Assembly (NCBI GenBank): GCA_948469315.1
Contig: CAOKLQ010000013.1
Location: 1-45,748, forward strand
Reading direction: 5' to 3'
Length of the DNA: 45,748 bases
Origin: an uncultured Clostridium sp.
GTDB lineage: Bacteria > Bacillota > Clostridia > TANB77 > CAG-508
Shown: positions 8,263-17,749 of the stretch, piece after piece
Position numbering within the stretch: the stretch's first letter is position 1
Layout: each line of letters opens with the position of its first letter
Translations under genes and position numbers: made by a program
Notes under the pieces: model-generated
The model's database searches: none
Seen by the model: only the letters and a program-made list of their open reading frames with translations
Told to the model about the DNA's origin: nothing

Positions 8263-9493
8263 CTATGTATAAAAAAATTCTTTTATTTTCTCAAAAATTG
8301 TTTTTATTATACTTTCTTCTCCGACCTGTGTCTATACTACTACAAACACTTTTTACAAATGGCTTTGAAGCTATATATCTAACTAGTGCATATGCTGTTC
8401 TATATGATGGTTTTACAGTACTAATTAATCTTCCTGTTGCCATTTTTACTGGTATATTTAAAATAATTTTTCCTGCAACATCACTTTTGTTTATATTACT
8501 AATACCTTGCCCTGTAAGTATTACATTGTTTATCCTTGGTTTTATGTTTTGAATTGTTATATCTTGATTTACATATGTAAATATTTCTTCAATTCTAGCT
8601 TCCATTATTTCTATTAATTCAGAACTTTTTATTGTCTTATTTTTATTTTCTTCTTTTACAGTATTTAATAAAATATCATTATCATTATCTATAAAAGATT
8701 TTAAGGCTAGTCCATATTGTTTTTTTAGTTTTTCAGCTTCCTCTTCTGAAATATTTAATACTAAAGATATATCAGATGTTATATTGTCTCCACCTAAGGC
8801 AATCGTATTTGTGTATACAAATGATGTATTTTCAAATACTCCTATTTCCGTATTTCCTGCTCCTACATCTAGAACCATAACATTATCATTTAATTCATTA
8901 ACATCTAATATTAAGTTTCTTTCTGCCAGTGTTACTGGAACTATACCATCTATATCTAGTCCAATTTTTCTAAATATTGAAGCAATTTTTTTTATGTACT
9001 CTTTATTTGCAAGAACAATTTGAGCTTTTAGTGTAAATGAATTACTCAAATTTCCTACTGGGTCTTCTGTTATTTTTCCATTATCTAAAATAAATTTATC
9101 TGGAACAATATCTATTAAACTTTTTCCTTCTGGAATCTCAATATCTTTTACTTGCATAATAGCTGATTGTACATCTTTTGAAGATATTCCAGAATATTTA
9201 TCTTTTACATCTTTGGTTATACTATTTTGAACTATTGTTACATATTTTCCTGGTATTGTAACATATGAAGAATTAATTTTAAATTCTGTATCTAATTCAA
9301 CATCTTTCATAATATTTGATATACTTTTTGCAACTTCATCTTCATTTATTATTTTGCATTTTTTTATTCCTGAACATTTTGCTGATTTATTACAAATAAT
9401 TTCAATTTGGTTAAAATTATTTACTTCTCCAACAACAACTGAAACTTTAGAAGTCCCAATGTCCATGCCGACTATTATATCACCTATCGCCAA
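8263..9493 (-). CDS. ftsA: Cell division protein FtsA, requiring one +1 frameshift at CGG for its membrane helix
   Basis: Actin-like protein that tethers FtsZ to the membrane; 409 aa after correction. The ATPase fold shows VGMDIGTSKVSVVVGE at the start and VMVLDVGAGNTEIGVF in the middle. In the zero frame the protein ends RRRKYNKNNF, which is not FtsA-like. Skipping C at CGG 8323-8321 instead gives TGGEESIIKTIFEKIKEFFY and a stop at 8263-8265, which is the expected C-terminal amphipathic membrane-targeting helix. I chose the TTG start at 9493 because GGAGG lies eight bases upstream; an upstream ATG at 9526 would overlap that Shine-Dalgarno sequence. The other CGG triplets in the gene are out of frame. 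Confidence 0.93.
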
Positions 9494-9559
9494 GATTTTT
9501 TCCTCCATTTTTAAGTCTTTTTTCATTGCTTAGGATATTATATTTTTTGACAAAAGTCA

Positions 9560-9620
9560 ATAGATTTTGTAATATTTTTGTAATATTTTTGTAACGATGT
9601 CGTAATATTTCTTTGTAATA
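9560..9620. repeat. Short direct repeats upstream of ftsA
   Basis: The sbp-ftsA gap holds several spaced copies of TTTGTAATAT-like sequence (ATTACAAA on the coding strand). Just beyond them is the palindrome TTGACTTTTGTCAA, a few bases before a TATAAT. This could be a regulatory region for ftsA-ftsZ; the -35/-10 spacing is too short for an ordinary promoter. Confidence 0.45.
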
Positions 9621-9627
9621 CTTGATA

Positions 9628-10032
9628 TTACTTAGTTGTATTATTTTCACTATTTTTTATAACATCTTTTGCTTTTGAAATGATATTTTTATTTGTATAT
9701 TTTTCTATTAATTCTCTACGAAGTATTGAAAGATTTGTAAACATTCTACCAACAAGTACAACTATTGCTGCTAAGTATATATCTACATTTAATTTTTCTC
9801 CTAAATATGTAAGTAATATAGCAAGCACTGCATTTCCAAAAAAACCTGAAACAAATATTTTCATATCAAAATTCTTCTTGGTTAAACTTAAGAAAGCTCC
9901 AAAAACAGAATCTAGTGCTGCAATTATTGCTACTGCTAAATATCCTGAAAATGTATATGGAATAATTGGTGTATTTATTCCTATAATTGCTCCTATTACA
10001 CAGCCTATTATAATAGCTACTAATATAATCAT
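9628..10032 (-). CDS. sbp: Small basic protein, Sbp/DUF1290 family
   Basis: Integral membrane protein of 134 aa with four hydrophobic stretches, starting MIILVAIIIGCVIGAIIGI. The sequence PYTFSGYLAVAIIAALDSVFG is the family hallmark around residues 26-46, followed by NAVLAILLTYLGEKLNVDIY and VVLVGRMFTNLSILRRELI. The family is encoded beside ftsA in many Firmicutes and its function is unknown. GGAGG is placed before the ATG. It follows a DUF881 gene by 16 bases, so they are co-transcribed. Confidence 0.9.
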   Translation of the reverse strand: MIILVAIIIGCVIGAIIGINTPIIPYTFSGYLAVAIIAALDSVFGAFLSLTKKNFDMKIFVSGFFGNAVLAILLTYLGEKLNVDIYLAAIVVLVGRMFTNLSILRRELIEKYTNKNIISKAKDVIKNSENNTTK

Positions 10033-10048
10033 TTTTTATCCTCCACTT

Positions 10049-10735
10049 TTAATCTAATTTTATTGTTTTTAATTTTATTTCTTCACTATATTTATTTATT
10101 TTTATATTTTTTTGTTCTAAAATTTCAATATCTTTTTCATCATTTTTTATTGAATCTGAATATCCACCTTTACTGCTAATTCCACTTATTATATATTTTT
10201 GATTTCCTATTACATTTATTTCAAATGGACTCATTGTTCTTTGTCCATTTATTAAAATATATGAATTTACATCTACTATTTCTGTTAAGTTTATTATTCT
10301 TTGATTATTTATACTTATTGCTTCTGCTCCTGCAAGTTTTAGCTCATTTACTAGTTCTAATAAATCTTCACTTGTAATTTGCTTTTGACCATCTTTTAAT
10401 GTAATTAAAACACCTTCACCTTCAACATCTGTTTTTCCTAAAGTAGTTCTCATTTGTGCAAGTTCACTTGTAAGTAATGTGCTTGTTTCTTGGTTGTTTT
10501 GCGTTTTTTGTTTATATTCATTTATCTTTTGATTATCTTCATTTATCTTTTTTTGTATTTGTTCATATCTTGTTTTCCAAACTTTTGCTTGCTGTTTTAA
10601 TTCATCTTCTCTCATATTTTCTATAGATGTAATATCAGTTTGGCTAACAGTGCGTAATTGTACAGTCATTACAAATGTAAGTGTAATACATATTATACTT
10701 ACTGTAAGTGCAATTATTATTTTACCTTTACTCAA
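10049..10735 (-). CDS. DUF881 family membrane-anchored protein (copy 1)
   Basis: One N-terminal transmembrane segment (IIIALTVSIICITLTFVM), a coiled-coil stalk of about residues 45-95 (KTRYEQIQKKINEDNQKINE), and a C-terminal DUF881 domain with VEGEGVLITLKD and LKLAGAEAISINNQRI. Such proteins (YlxW/YlxX in Bacillus) are encoded in division clusters and may belong to the division or cell-wall machinery. I prefer the TTG at 10735 as the start because AGAGGTG lies just before it; the GTG at 10744 is itself part of that Shine-Dalgarno sequence. It is about 12 bases from its paralogue upstream. Confidence 0.9.
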   Translation of the reverse strand: MSKGKIIIALTVSIICITLTFVMTVQLRTVSQTDITSIENMREDELKQQAKVWKTRYEQIQKKINEDNQKINEYKQKTQNNQETSTLLTSELAQMRTTLGKTDVEGEGVLITLKDGQKQITSEDLLELVNELKLAGAEAISINNQRIINLTEIVDVNSYILINGQRTMSPFEINVIGNQKYIISGISSKGGYSDSIKNDEKDIEILEQKNIKINKYSEEIKLKTIKLD

Positions 10736-10746
10736 TATTTTCACCT

Positions 10747-11469
10747 CTATTTCTGATCTTTAGCAAATTTAAAATTTAAAGTCCCATTATATTTTGGAAT
10801 TATAATATTATTTGATTTTTTTATATCTGTAATAATTCCAGAATTATTTAAAATCTCTACATACCCACCTGGTCTACTTAATGCTTCATACAATGTGTTT
10901 AAATTTCCTATTGCTTTTATAACAAATGGTGCTCCTACTTTTTCTCCATTAATTTGAGCAACATTTCCTGCACATGTTATTGAAGTTATAGGTGTTATAC
11001 GCTCTTCATTTATACTTATTGCTTCTGCTCCTGCATTTTTAAGTTCATTTACTATATTTAAAATATCCATATCATGTACTACATACAAACTCATATCTAA
11101 AAGTGCTGTTTGTGAATTAATGTTTTTGTTGTCTTTAAGTGTTATTTCAATACCTTCACCATTTACATCTGTTAAACCTAGTACAACATTTCCTATTTTT
11201 AATTCTTGTTCTTGATTTTTTAGTGTTTCATCATTTTGGATAGCTTTTTTTCTTTGTTTTTCTAATTGTTTTTGTGTTTTAGTTAATTCTTTTGATGCCA
11301 CTTCATATTTTTCTTTCCATTTTAATATTTCATCTTTAAGTTCCCCTTCTAGAAATGTAGCATTTGCACCTAATCCTGAATTTGTAACAGTTCTTACTTG
11401 CAAAGCTATTGCAAATGCTAACAATATACATACTATTCCTAAAATTAATCCTATTTGTTTTTTATTCAA
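10747..11469 (-). CDS. DUF881 family membrane-anchored protein (copy 2)
   Basis: Same layout as the adjacent gene: a transmembrane segment (IGLILGIVCILLAFAIAL), the conserved QVRTVTN just outside the membrane, a coiled coil (residues about 50-90), then DUF881 with VNGEGIEITLKDN and LKNAGAEAISINEERI. The two proteins share the QVRTV/QLRTV and GAEAISIN motifs, so they arose by tandem duplication. The start is TTG with AAAGGAG upstream. Confidence 0.9.
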   Translation of the reverse strand: MNKKQIGLILGIVCILLAFAIALQVRTVTNSGLGANATFLEGELKDEILKWKEKYEVASKELTKTQKQLEKQRKKAIQNDETLKNQEQELKIGNVVLGLTDVNGEGIEITLKDNKNINSQTALLDMSLYVVHDMDILNIVNELKNAGAEAISINEERITPITSITCAGNVAQINGEKVGAPFVIKAIGNLNTLYEALSRPGGYVEILNNSGIITDIKKSNNIIIPKYNGTLNFKFAKDQK

Positions 11470-11486
11470 TTAAAATTCTCCTTTCA

Positions 11487-12551
11487 TTAGCTATTTGGAT
11501 GAAAATATATTTTGTTTAAATCTTGCATAAATACTTGACCTGCAAAATTTGCTTCTTTTATTAAAATTTCTTTAAGCATTAATACTCTATCATTAATATT
11601 TGAACTATCACCTAAATATACTGTTTTTCTTTCTTTTTCCATTTTTATTATATAATTATTTTTATCTGAAATATCTATACTTGTTAGTTTATCTAAAATC
11701 TCAGTATTTTGCATAGCTTCTGTTATTTTTAACACTGTATTTAATCTTTCTAAATCCTCTATTTCTAATCTATTTCCGGGAACTATTTTTTCTTGATTTG
11801 TCGTATATCCTTCTATTATTGGTAAGCTTAAAGGCTCATTTGATATTTCCAATATATAACCATAATTATCTATATAAACATAACTGCTAGAATACATAAT
11901 TATATAATTAGGCATTCTTTCTTTAACTTCTATTCTTATTGTATTTGGCAATTTTCTTTTTACTTGAACACTTTCAATATATGGCTCTTCTTTAATATAT
12001 CCTGCAATTTGCATTTTAGAATATCTATATGTATTTACATTTAAATTAATTTGTGATAGGCTTTCTATTCTTTGCTTTGTTACCCTATAGTTTCCTAAAA
12101 TTTCTATTTTAGTTACATTAAATATTGATGTTGTCATTATAAATATGATAATTCCTGTAAATAGTGCAATGATGAATATTATTTTTATTATTGTTAAAAC
12201 TACTTTCTTAGTTGATTTTTGTTTTTCCATAGGAATAACATTTTCATTAGTATTTTTTGAAGACTTTTTATTTTTTACATTATTATTTATATTTACATCT
12301 ATATGCTTTGAATTTATTGTAGTATTATTTTTTTTATTTTTCTTGTTTTTAGATGGCTTGTCCTTTTTTGGTGGTGGTACAACATTAACACCTATTACTA
12401 TTTCATTATCAAAATCAAATTTATCATTTTGTTTAGTTTTAGATTTTTTGTTTTTTTTCTTTGGGTGGACAGAATCGTCCACCCCTACATTTGCTTTTTT
12501 TCCTAATTTTGTATTAATATCATTTTTCTTATGTTTATTTATTTTGGCCAT
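11487..12551 (-). CDS. ftsQ: Cell division protein FtsQ/DivIB
   Basis: Bitopic division protein, 354 aa. It has a long Lys/Asn-rich cytoplasmic tail (residues 1-110), one transmembrane helix (VVLTIIKIIFIIALFTGIII), and a POTRA domain starting IFNVTKIEILGNYRVTK, with RKLPNTIRIEVKERMPNYII and a beta domain after it. FtsQ works in a complex with FtsL and FtsB to activate septal synthesis. The ATG directly abuts the murA stop codon, so translation is probably coupled. The one CGG triplet (VPGN, CCC GGA) is out of frame. The tail is longer than usual for the family. Confidence 0.93.
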   Translation of the reverse strand: MAKINKHKKNDINTKLGKKANVGVDDSVHPKKKNKKSKTKQNDKFDFDNEIVIGVNVVPPPKKDKPSKNKKNKKNNTTINSKHIDVNINNNVKNKKSSKNTNENVIPMEKQKSTKKVVLTIIKIIFIIALFTGIIIFIMTTSIFNVTKIEILGNYRVTKQRIESLSQINLNVNTYRYSKMQIAGYIKEEPYIESVQVKRKLPNTIRIEVKERMPNYIIMYSSSYVYIDNYGYILEISNEPLSLPIIEGYTTNQEKIVPGNRLEIEDLERLNTVLKITEAMQNTEILDKLTSIDISDKNNYIIKMEKERKTVYLGDSSNINDRVLMLKEILIKEANFAGQVFMQDLNKIYFHPNS

Positions 12552-13812
12552 CTAATCACCTTCTTTAATTTTTATATTTGCTCCTAGTTTTTGTAATTTT
12601 TTATCTAAATTTTCATACCCTCTTAGTATATAATCTATATTTGAAATTTGCGTTTTTCCTTTAGCCATTAAACCTGCTATTACTAAAGCTGCTCCTCCTC
12701 TTAAATCTGTACTAATTACTTTTGCTTTTGATAATTTTCTTACACCTTTTATAACAGCTGTTTTTCCCTCTATTTTTATTTTTGCACCCATCTTTATAAG
12801 CTCTGATGTGTATTTATATCTGTTTTCAAATATATTTTCCACTACCATTGAAGTTCCTTTTGCTGTTGTAAGAAGGCTTACTAAAATCGATTGCATATCT
12901 GTTGGAAATCCTGGATAAGGAGTTGTTTTTATATCTTGGGCTTTTAATTTTTTTGGTGCTTCTATATATATGCTGTTTTTTTGCACATCTATATTACATC
13001 CCATTTCCTCTAATTTATATATTATAGAACTTATATGCTTTGGATTTACTTTATTTAATTTTACTTTTCCATAAGTTGCAGCTGCTGCACATAAATATGT
13101 TCCTGCTTCTATTCTATCTGGCATTATAGTGTAACTTACATCTTTTTTCAAGTTTTTTACACCCACTACAATTATTTCATTTCCACCTGCCCCTGTAATC
13201 TTTGCTCCCATTTTATTTAAAAAGTTTTGCAAATCCACTATTTCTGGCTCTCTTGCTGCATTTTTTATTATAGTTATTCCATCTGCATATACAGATGCAA
13301 GCATTATATTTTCTGTTGCTCCAACACTTGGAAAATCCAAAGATATTTCTTTTCCTATAATTTTATCACATTTGCATTTTATGTATCCAGCATTTTCTAC
13401 AATTTCTATTCCTATTTTTCTAAAGCCTTCTAAGTGTAGGTCTATAGGTCTTGCTCCAATATCGCATCCTCCTGGATATGAAAATCCGAGCTTCTTTATT
13501 TCTTGCAAGTAAAGCTCCTGCTAAAATAACAGATGATCTCATCTTACACATAAGTTCTTCTGGAATATTTTTATTATTTAATTTTCTAGAATCGATAATT
13601 ATTTTAACATTATTTTTCTTTATTTTGCAACCCAAAACCTTAAGTATTTTGAGCATTATTTGTGTATCTCTTATATTTGGTACATTATATAACTTTGTAA
13701 TCCCTTTATTTAATATACTTCCAGCTATTATTGGAAGTGATGCATTTTTTGAACCTGATATATCAACCTCGCCTTCTAATTTTTTTCCTCCTTCTATTAT
13801 ATAACTTGCCAT
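12552..13812 (-). CDS. murA: UDP-GlcNAc 1-carboxyvinyltransferase MurA, requiring one +1 frameshift at CGG
   Basis: First committed enzyme of peptidoglycan synthesis (enolpyruvyl transfer from PEP to UDP-GlcNAc), 419 aa after correction, the normal length. The N-terminus reads YIIEGGKKLEGEVDISGSKN with the usual catalytic-site SKNA. The frame breaks at CGG 13488-13486, where skipping C gives KEAG-FSYPGGCDIGARPIDL. The catalytic Cys (residue about 116 in GGC) lies only seven residues after the shift, so the enzyme cannot work without it. I placed the start at 13812 because GGAGG is eight bases before that ATG; an ATG at 13827 overlaps the Shine-Dalgarno sequence. The stop abuts ftsQ. Confidence 0.95.
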
Positions 13813-13902
13813 AAAAAAAACCTCCATCTATTTAATATAGCTTTTATGCTATATCTTATGAAGGTTTTATGTAAAAAGTGAATGTGGTATTATGTAAATT
13901 TT

Positions 13903-13931
13903 TGACATTCAAGTTAGAAAGTGATATAATA
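13903..13931 (+). promoter_or_regulatory. Consensus promoter for the 14008 gene
   Basis: TTGACA, 17 bases, TATAAT on the plus strand, then a leader of about 70 bases with a small CCTCA/TTGAGG hairpin before the ribosome-binding site. It points away from murA. Confidence 0.85.
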
Positions 13932-14007
13932 TAATTGTTATTATTAATTTTTCTAATAAAAAAGGTTCCTCATATATATTTAAATTTGAGGTCGAAAGGT
14001 AGGTTAT

Positions 14008-14247
14008 ATGTCAAGTACAATAGTAGGAGACAATAATGAATTTGAACTTACTCGTGAGGCAAAAGGTCTAAAAAACTTCGTCTTCAAAGTTTTAGATAAC
14101 GGGATTGACACAGGTGACTTAGTTCGTGTAAACATATATGGTGGAATATCACTTCCATATAATTCCAAAATCTCGTTATCTAGAGAAGATCGAAATAAAT
14201 TGTCTTCTTTTGCAATTAATGAGTACAAAAAAGGGATGTATTTTTAA
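14008..14247 (+). CDS. Small conserved-looking protein of unknown function, 79 aa
   Basis: Not recognised. Soluble, with no membrane segment. A beta-rich centre (GIDTGDLVRVNIYGGISLPY) and a short helical tail (REDRNKLSSFAINEYKKG) suggest a compact fold. It has its own perfect sigma-A promoter, a good ribosome-binding site (AAAGGTAGG) and a terminator straight after, so it is a well-expressed single-gene unit. The CGG in it (AAC GGG) is out of frame. It occupies a site divergent from murA. Confidence 0.8.
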   Translation: MSSTIVGDNNEFELTREAKGLKNFVFKVLDNGIDTGDLVRVNIYGGISLPYNSKISLSREDRNKLSSFAINEYKKGMYF

Positions 14248-14265
14248 AAAACCGCAGCCTTTTAA

Positions 14266-14292
14266 GGGAGCATGTTATGCTCCCGTTTTTAT
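14266..14292 (+). terminator. Intrinsic terminator after the 14008 gene
   Basis: GGGAGCAT-(3)-ATGCTCCC followed by GTTTTTATTT. It also lies just past the end of topB on the other strand. Confidence 0.9.
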
Positions 14293-14302
14293 TTGTATCT
14301 AA

Positions 14303-16309
14303 CTATATCTTGAGTACCAATTTCTCAAATTTTGAATTTATATATTTCTCTAACTTTACCATAAACTCATCTGATTTTATCTGGCTTTTTGCTACCATAT
14401 CTAATCCCTTTTCCCAACTTGCAGTAAGTTTTGGATTTAGCATATCTGGCATAGTTTTTAGTACTATTTCGTAAATTATTTCTCCTTTTTGTGTTGGAGT
14501 TACTATGTTTGTTTTGTTATTTATTTGTATGTATTTTATTCTTTCTAGTTTTTTTATTATTTCTCCTCTTGTTGCACTTGTCCCTATTCCTGCTCCTTTT
14601 ATTTGTTCTCTTAATTTTTCATCTTCAATTAGTTTCCCCGCATTTTCCATTGCAAGTATTAGTCCTCCTGCATTGTATCTTGATGGTGGAGAGGTCTCTG
14701 CTTCTTTTAATTCAAATTTCCTTATTTGCACATCTTGTCCTTTTCTTAGTGTGTTTAGAATTTCGATGTTTGTATCTGTGTCATCGTTTTTTTCTGATTT
14801 ATTGTTGTTTTGTTGGTTGACATTTTGTGAATTTTTTGGGTCGCCTAAGGACGCCTCCCCTATAGTTTTATTTTTGACGTTTTGGCCTTCTTCTTTTTTT
14901 AGAATTTCTCTGTAACCTTGTTTTGTACAGACCTTCCCTGATGCGTAAAATGTTTCGTTTTCTATTTGTACTGTTACATTTACTTTATTAAATTCTGCTG
15001 GTGGGTAAAATATAGCCAAAAATCTTTCTACTACTATTTTGTAGATTTGTTTTTGCAATTGTGGTAGTTTTTCATAGTTTTCATAGCCTTGTCCTGTTGG
15101 AATTATTGCATAGTGGTCTGTTATTTTTTTGTCATCTACATATTTGGTTTTGGCTAAGTTATCTGTAGGGTATTTTTCTTCTACCATCTTTTTTATATAA
15201 TCTTGAATTTCTTCATCTTTATAACCTTTTGCAATTCCATTTAAGTTTTTCTTAATTTCTTTTGCAACTGCTGTTGATAGTACTCTTGCATCTGTTCTTG
15301 GATATGTAAGTAATTTTTTTTCATATAAATTTTGTATGGCATCTAGTGTTTCATCTGGTTTTATTTTAAATTTTCTTGAGCATTCATTTTGAATTTCTGC
15401 TAGATTAAATAAAAGTGGTGGATTTTCTTTTTGTTTTGATTTTTTTAACTCAGAAATTTTTGCCTGTTTTCCTTCAAGTGATAATATAAATTCTTTAGCA
15501 TCTTTTTCATTCTTAAAACCTGTTTCATTATATAAACATGGTTTTTCATATACTTTTGAATTTTCATTTACTTTCCATTCTGCTTTAAAAAAATTACTAC
15601 TGTCTCCAAATTTACCTATTATTTTATAATATTTTGTTTTTACAAAGTTTCTAATTTCTAATTCTTTTGATACTATCATTCCTAGAACACAAGTCATAAC
15701 ACGGCCTACTGATATTGATGCTTTATCTTCATTTATTTGTTTTGCTAAGTTTCTACCTTGTGTTATTGAAAGCAGTCTTGAAAAATTTATTCCAATTAAA
15801 TAATCTTCTTTTGCTCTTAAATATGCCGAATCTGATAGACTATCGTAACAACCTGCATCTTTTGCTTCTTTTATTCCTCTTTGGATTTCTTCTTGCGTTT
15901 GTGAATCTATCCATACTCTTTTCATTTTTGCATTTGGATTGGGTTTTGCCATCATAAATACAAGTCTTTGTATATATTCTCCTTCACGCCCAGAGTCACC
16001 TGCATTATATATTTCTTCTATATCTTCCCTTTGCAAAAGACCTTTTACTATATTAAATTGTTTTTCAACTGCTGGAATAACTTCATATTTCCAATCATTT
16101 GGAATAAATGGCAAAGTGTCTAATCTCCAAAATTTAAGTCTTTCATCATATTTATCTGGATAACTCATTGTAACTAAATGACCTACACACCAGGTTATAA
16201 TCCAATTTTCAGATTCTAAATAGCCATCATATCTTTTAGTATTTAATTTAAGTGCTCTAGAAAATTCCATTGCAACAGATGGCTTTTCTGTAATTAATAA
16301 TTTTTTCAT
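14303..16309 (-). CDS. topB: DNA topoisomerase III
   Basis: Type IA topoisomerase of the TopB class, 668 aa. It has the TOPRIM domain at the start (LLITEKPSVAMEFSRAL; AGDSGREGEYIQR with acidic metal ligands), and the catalytic Tyr in KKLLTYPRTDARVLS near residue 330. The C-terminal core has SPPSRYNAGGLILAMENAG and GIGTSATRGEIIKKLE. A low-complexity Asn/Gln/Lys/Asp insert lies at about residues 480-510, between the catalytic core and the SPPSRY segment. No zinc-finger tail is visible. Its ATG shares one base with the stop of the upstream HD gene, so the two are translationally coupled. Confidence 0.96.
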   Translation of the reverse strand: MKKLLITEKPSVAMEFSRALKLNTKRYDGYLESENWIITWCVGHLVTMSYPDKYDERLKFWRLDTLPFIPNDWKYEVIPAVEKQFNIVKGLLQREDIEEIYNAGDSGREGEYIQRLVFMMAKPNPNAKMKRVWIDSQTQEEIQRGIKEAKDAGCYDSLSDSAYLRAKEDYLIGINFSRLLSITQGRNLAKQINEDKASISVGRVMTCVLGMIVSKELEIRNFVKTKYYKIIGKFGDSSNFFKAEWKVNENSKVYEKPCLYNETGFKNEKDAKEFILSLEGKQAKISELKKSKQKENPPLLFNLAEIQNECSRKFKIKPDETLDAIQNLYEKKLLTYPRTDARVLSTAVAKEIKKNLNGIAKGYKDEEIQDYIKKMVEEKYPTDNLAKTKYVDDKKITDHYAIIPTGQGYENYEKLPQLQKQIYKIVVERFLAIFYPPAEFNKVNVTVQIENETFYASGKVCTKQGYREILKKEEGQNVKNKTIGEASLGDPKNSQNVNQQNNNKSEKNDDTDTNIEILNTLRKGQDVQIRKFELKEAETSPPSRYNAGGLILAMENAGKLIEDEKLREQIKGAGIGTSATRGEIIKKLERIKYIQINNKTNIVTPTQKGEIIYEIVLKTMPDMLNPKLTASWEKGLDMVAKSQIKSDEFMVKLEKYINSKFEKLVLKI

Positions 16310-17079
16310 TATACATCCTCATTTAACTTTAATTTAATATAAGTATTTGCAATATCTCTTACTTCTTCTATTTGCTTAAGTGTATTTTTATCTCTAAATT
16401 TAAATCTATTAAATATCTTATTTATATAATCATTTCTACTTATTATTTCAAAGCTCGGTATAAAATTTATATCATAGATAAAAGCTATAATTGATATAAT
16501 ACTATCTATATATTCTATACTAACATCTTTTCTTCTTTTTACTAAATGTTTATTTTTAAACTGAATTAATATATCTTCTGAAACTTTTGAGTTTTCTATT
16601 AAATTTTCTTGACCTTTCCAAAATACTCCTGTTGATTCAAACATTATATCTATTTTATCAGCATCTCTTATAATTCTTGAAAATAATAATTCTTCTTTTG
16701 ATAAATCTTGTTCTATTTCAAATTTATTATGATTTCTAATTGCAATTTTTATTATATTATCATATTTATCTGTTTGAATATATTTTCTAATATCTTTATC
16801 TAAAATTTGGACACCCCAATCTCCATGGTCAAAACTTTCTAAGTCTTTAAAAGTTCTAAACTGTGTATATTGTTCAAACCTTGCTATATCATGTAATAAT
16901 CCAATTAATGTTGCTATATCTACCTGTTCATCAGATAAACCTAACTTTTTAGCAATCTGATTGCATATTCTCATTACTCTAATAGAATGAATCTGTTTTC
17001 CTTTTATATTTTCATTATCTAAATTAAATTTTTGAGTATATTTTATAAATTCTTCCTCAGCATTTTTTATATCTATCAT
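16309..17079 (-). CDS. HD-domain phosphohydrolase
   Basis: 256 aa. The metal-binding HD motif is clear: H in KQIHSIRVMRI, HD in LIGLLHDIARFEQ, H in IAIRNHNKFE and D in RIIRDADKIDIMFE. This layout fits small HD hydrolases that act on nucleotides or phosphate monoesters; the substrate cannot be told. It lies upstream of topB with a one-base overlap, so they share an operon. No CGG triplet is present on the coding strand. Confidence 0.9.
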   Translation of the reverse strand: MIDIKNAEEEFIKYTQKFNLDNENIKGKQIHSIRVMRICNQIAKKLGLSDEQVDIATLIGLLHDIARFEQYTQFRTFKDLESFDHGDWGVQILDKDIRKYIQTDKYDNIIKIAIRNHNKFEIEQDLSKEELLFSRIIRDADKIDIMFESTGVFWKGQENLIENSKVSEDILIQFKNKHLVKRRKDVSIEYIDSIISIIAFIYDINFIPSFEIISRNDYINKIFNRFKFRDKNTLKQIEEVRDIANTYIKLKLNEDV

Positions 17080-17182
17080 TAATAATCACCAAAAGGATTA
17101 TAACATAAATTTTGTAAAAAACTAGTTTTTTGTAATTTTTTATTTTATATTTATTCTTTTATAAATTATACTCATATAAATA

Positions 17183-17217
17183 TAACAAATTCGCAAGTAA
17201 ACACTCGCGAATTGTTA
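17183..17217 (-). terminator. Hairpin after the 17239 gene
   Basis: AACAAATTCGC on one side and GCGAATTGTT on the other, followed by A/T-rich sequence; a likely terminator of the 17239 transcript. Confidence 0.6.
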
Positions 17218-17238
17218 TAACCTTAGATAACTTTTTGA

Positions 17239-17553
17239 TTAAGGATCAAATCTTTTTTCTATTATCTCACAAAGTTTTTGTAACATAAGCTTATCTACTT
17301 GTGCAGAAGTTAAAATTCTTTTTTTTTCCTTTTTTAAAATTTTCCTCTTAAATCTGCTTAATTCTACATCAGAATACTGAACTTGAAATATTTGCTTTTG
17401 TATTTTGTATTTTTCTACTCTGTAAAATTTTGAAAAACTCCGAACAACAAAAATTAAAAGTTCTTCTTTTCCAATTAAGTAATAACCTTTTGCTACAGTT
17501 ATTCCATCCCCACGACAGTCACGCTCTGGATGTAGTTCCCATTTATATCTCAT
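17239..17553 (-). CDS. Small hypothetical protein with an in-frame CGG, 104 aa
   Basis: Not recognised. The N-terminal half looks beta-rich (WELHPERDCRGDGITVAKGY, then LIGKEELLIFVV) and the C-terminal half is basic and helical (FKRKILKKEKKRI). Codon 38 is CGG (17442-17440), read as Arg if the frame is kept; a +1 shift there would end after eight codons. This matches the behaviour of the genes at 4322 and 4660 and not that of the conserved genes. AAAGGAGG precedes the ATG. It is transcribed alone, divergent from leuS. Confidence 0.65.
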   Translation of the reverse strand: MRYKWELHPERDCRGDGITVAKGYYLIGKEELLIFVVRSFSKFYRVEKYKIQKQIFQVQYSDVELSRFKRKILKKEKKRILTSAQVDKLMLQKLCEIIEKRFDP

Positions 17554-17686
17554 ATTGTACCTCCTTTGTTGTATGGTTTACTAGCTAGGTCAGTCCATTT
17601 AGGAATATTTTAATTATAATATCTTTATTATAAGATGTCAAACTTAACATTTACCTAAAATATTTTATGTTTTATTTAAAAATTCC

Positions 17687-17715
17687 TTGATATAGCATAC
17701 TTTTTATTATATAAT
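17687..17715 (+). promoter_or_regulatory. leuS promoter
   Basis: TTGATA, 17 bases, TATAAT on the plus strand, about 35 bases before the leuS ATG. No T-box leader fits in so short a distance and none is visible. Confidence 0.75.
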
Positions 17716-17749
17716 CACATTCAAATATAAAAAAACTAAGGAGGTTTTT

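Noticed and set aside
14008..14247. The 79-aa plus-strand gene as Veg
   Set aside because: Size and its own promoter are suggestive, but I see no match to the Veg sequence pattern.
17580..17749. T-box riboswitch upstream of leuS
   Set aside because: The promoter is only about 35 bases before the ATG, and no AGGGTGGNACCGCG-like sequence is present.
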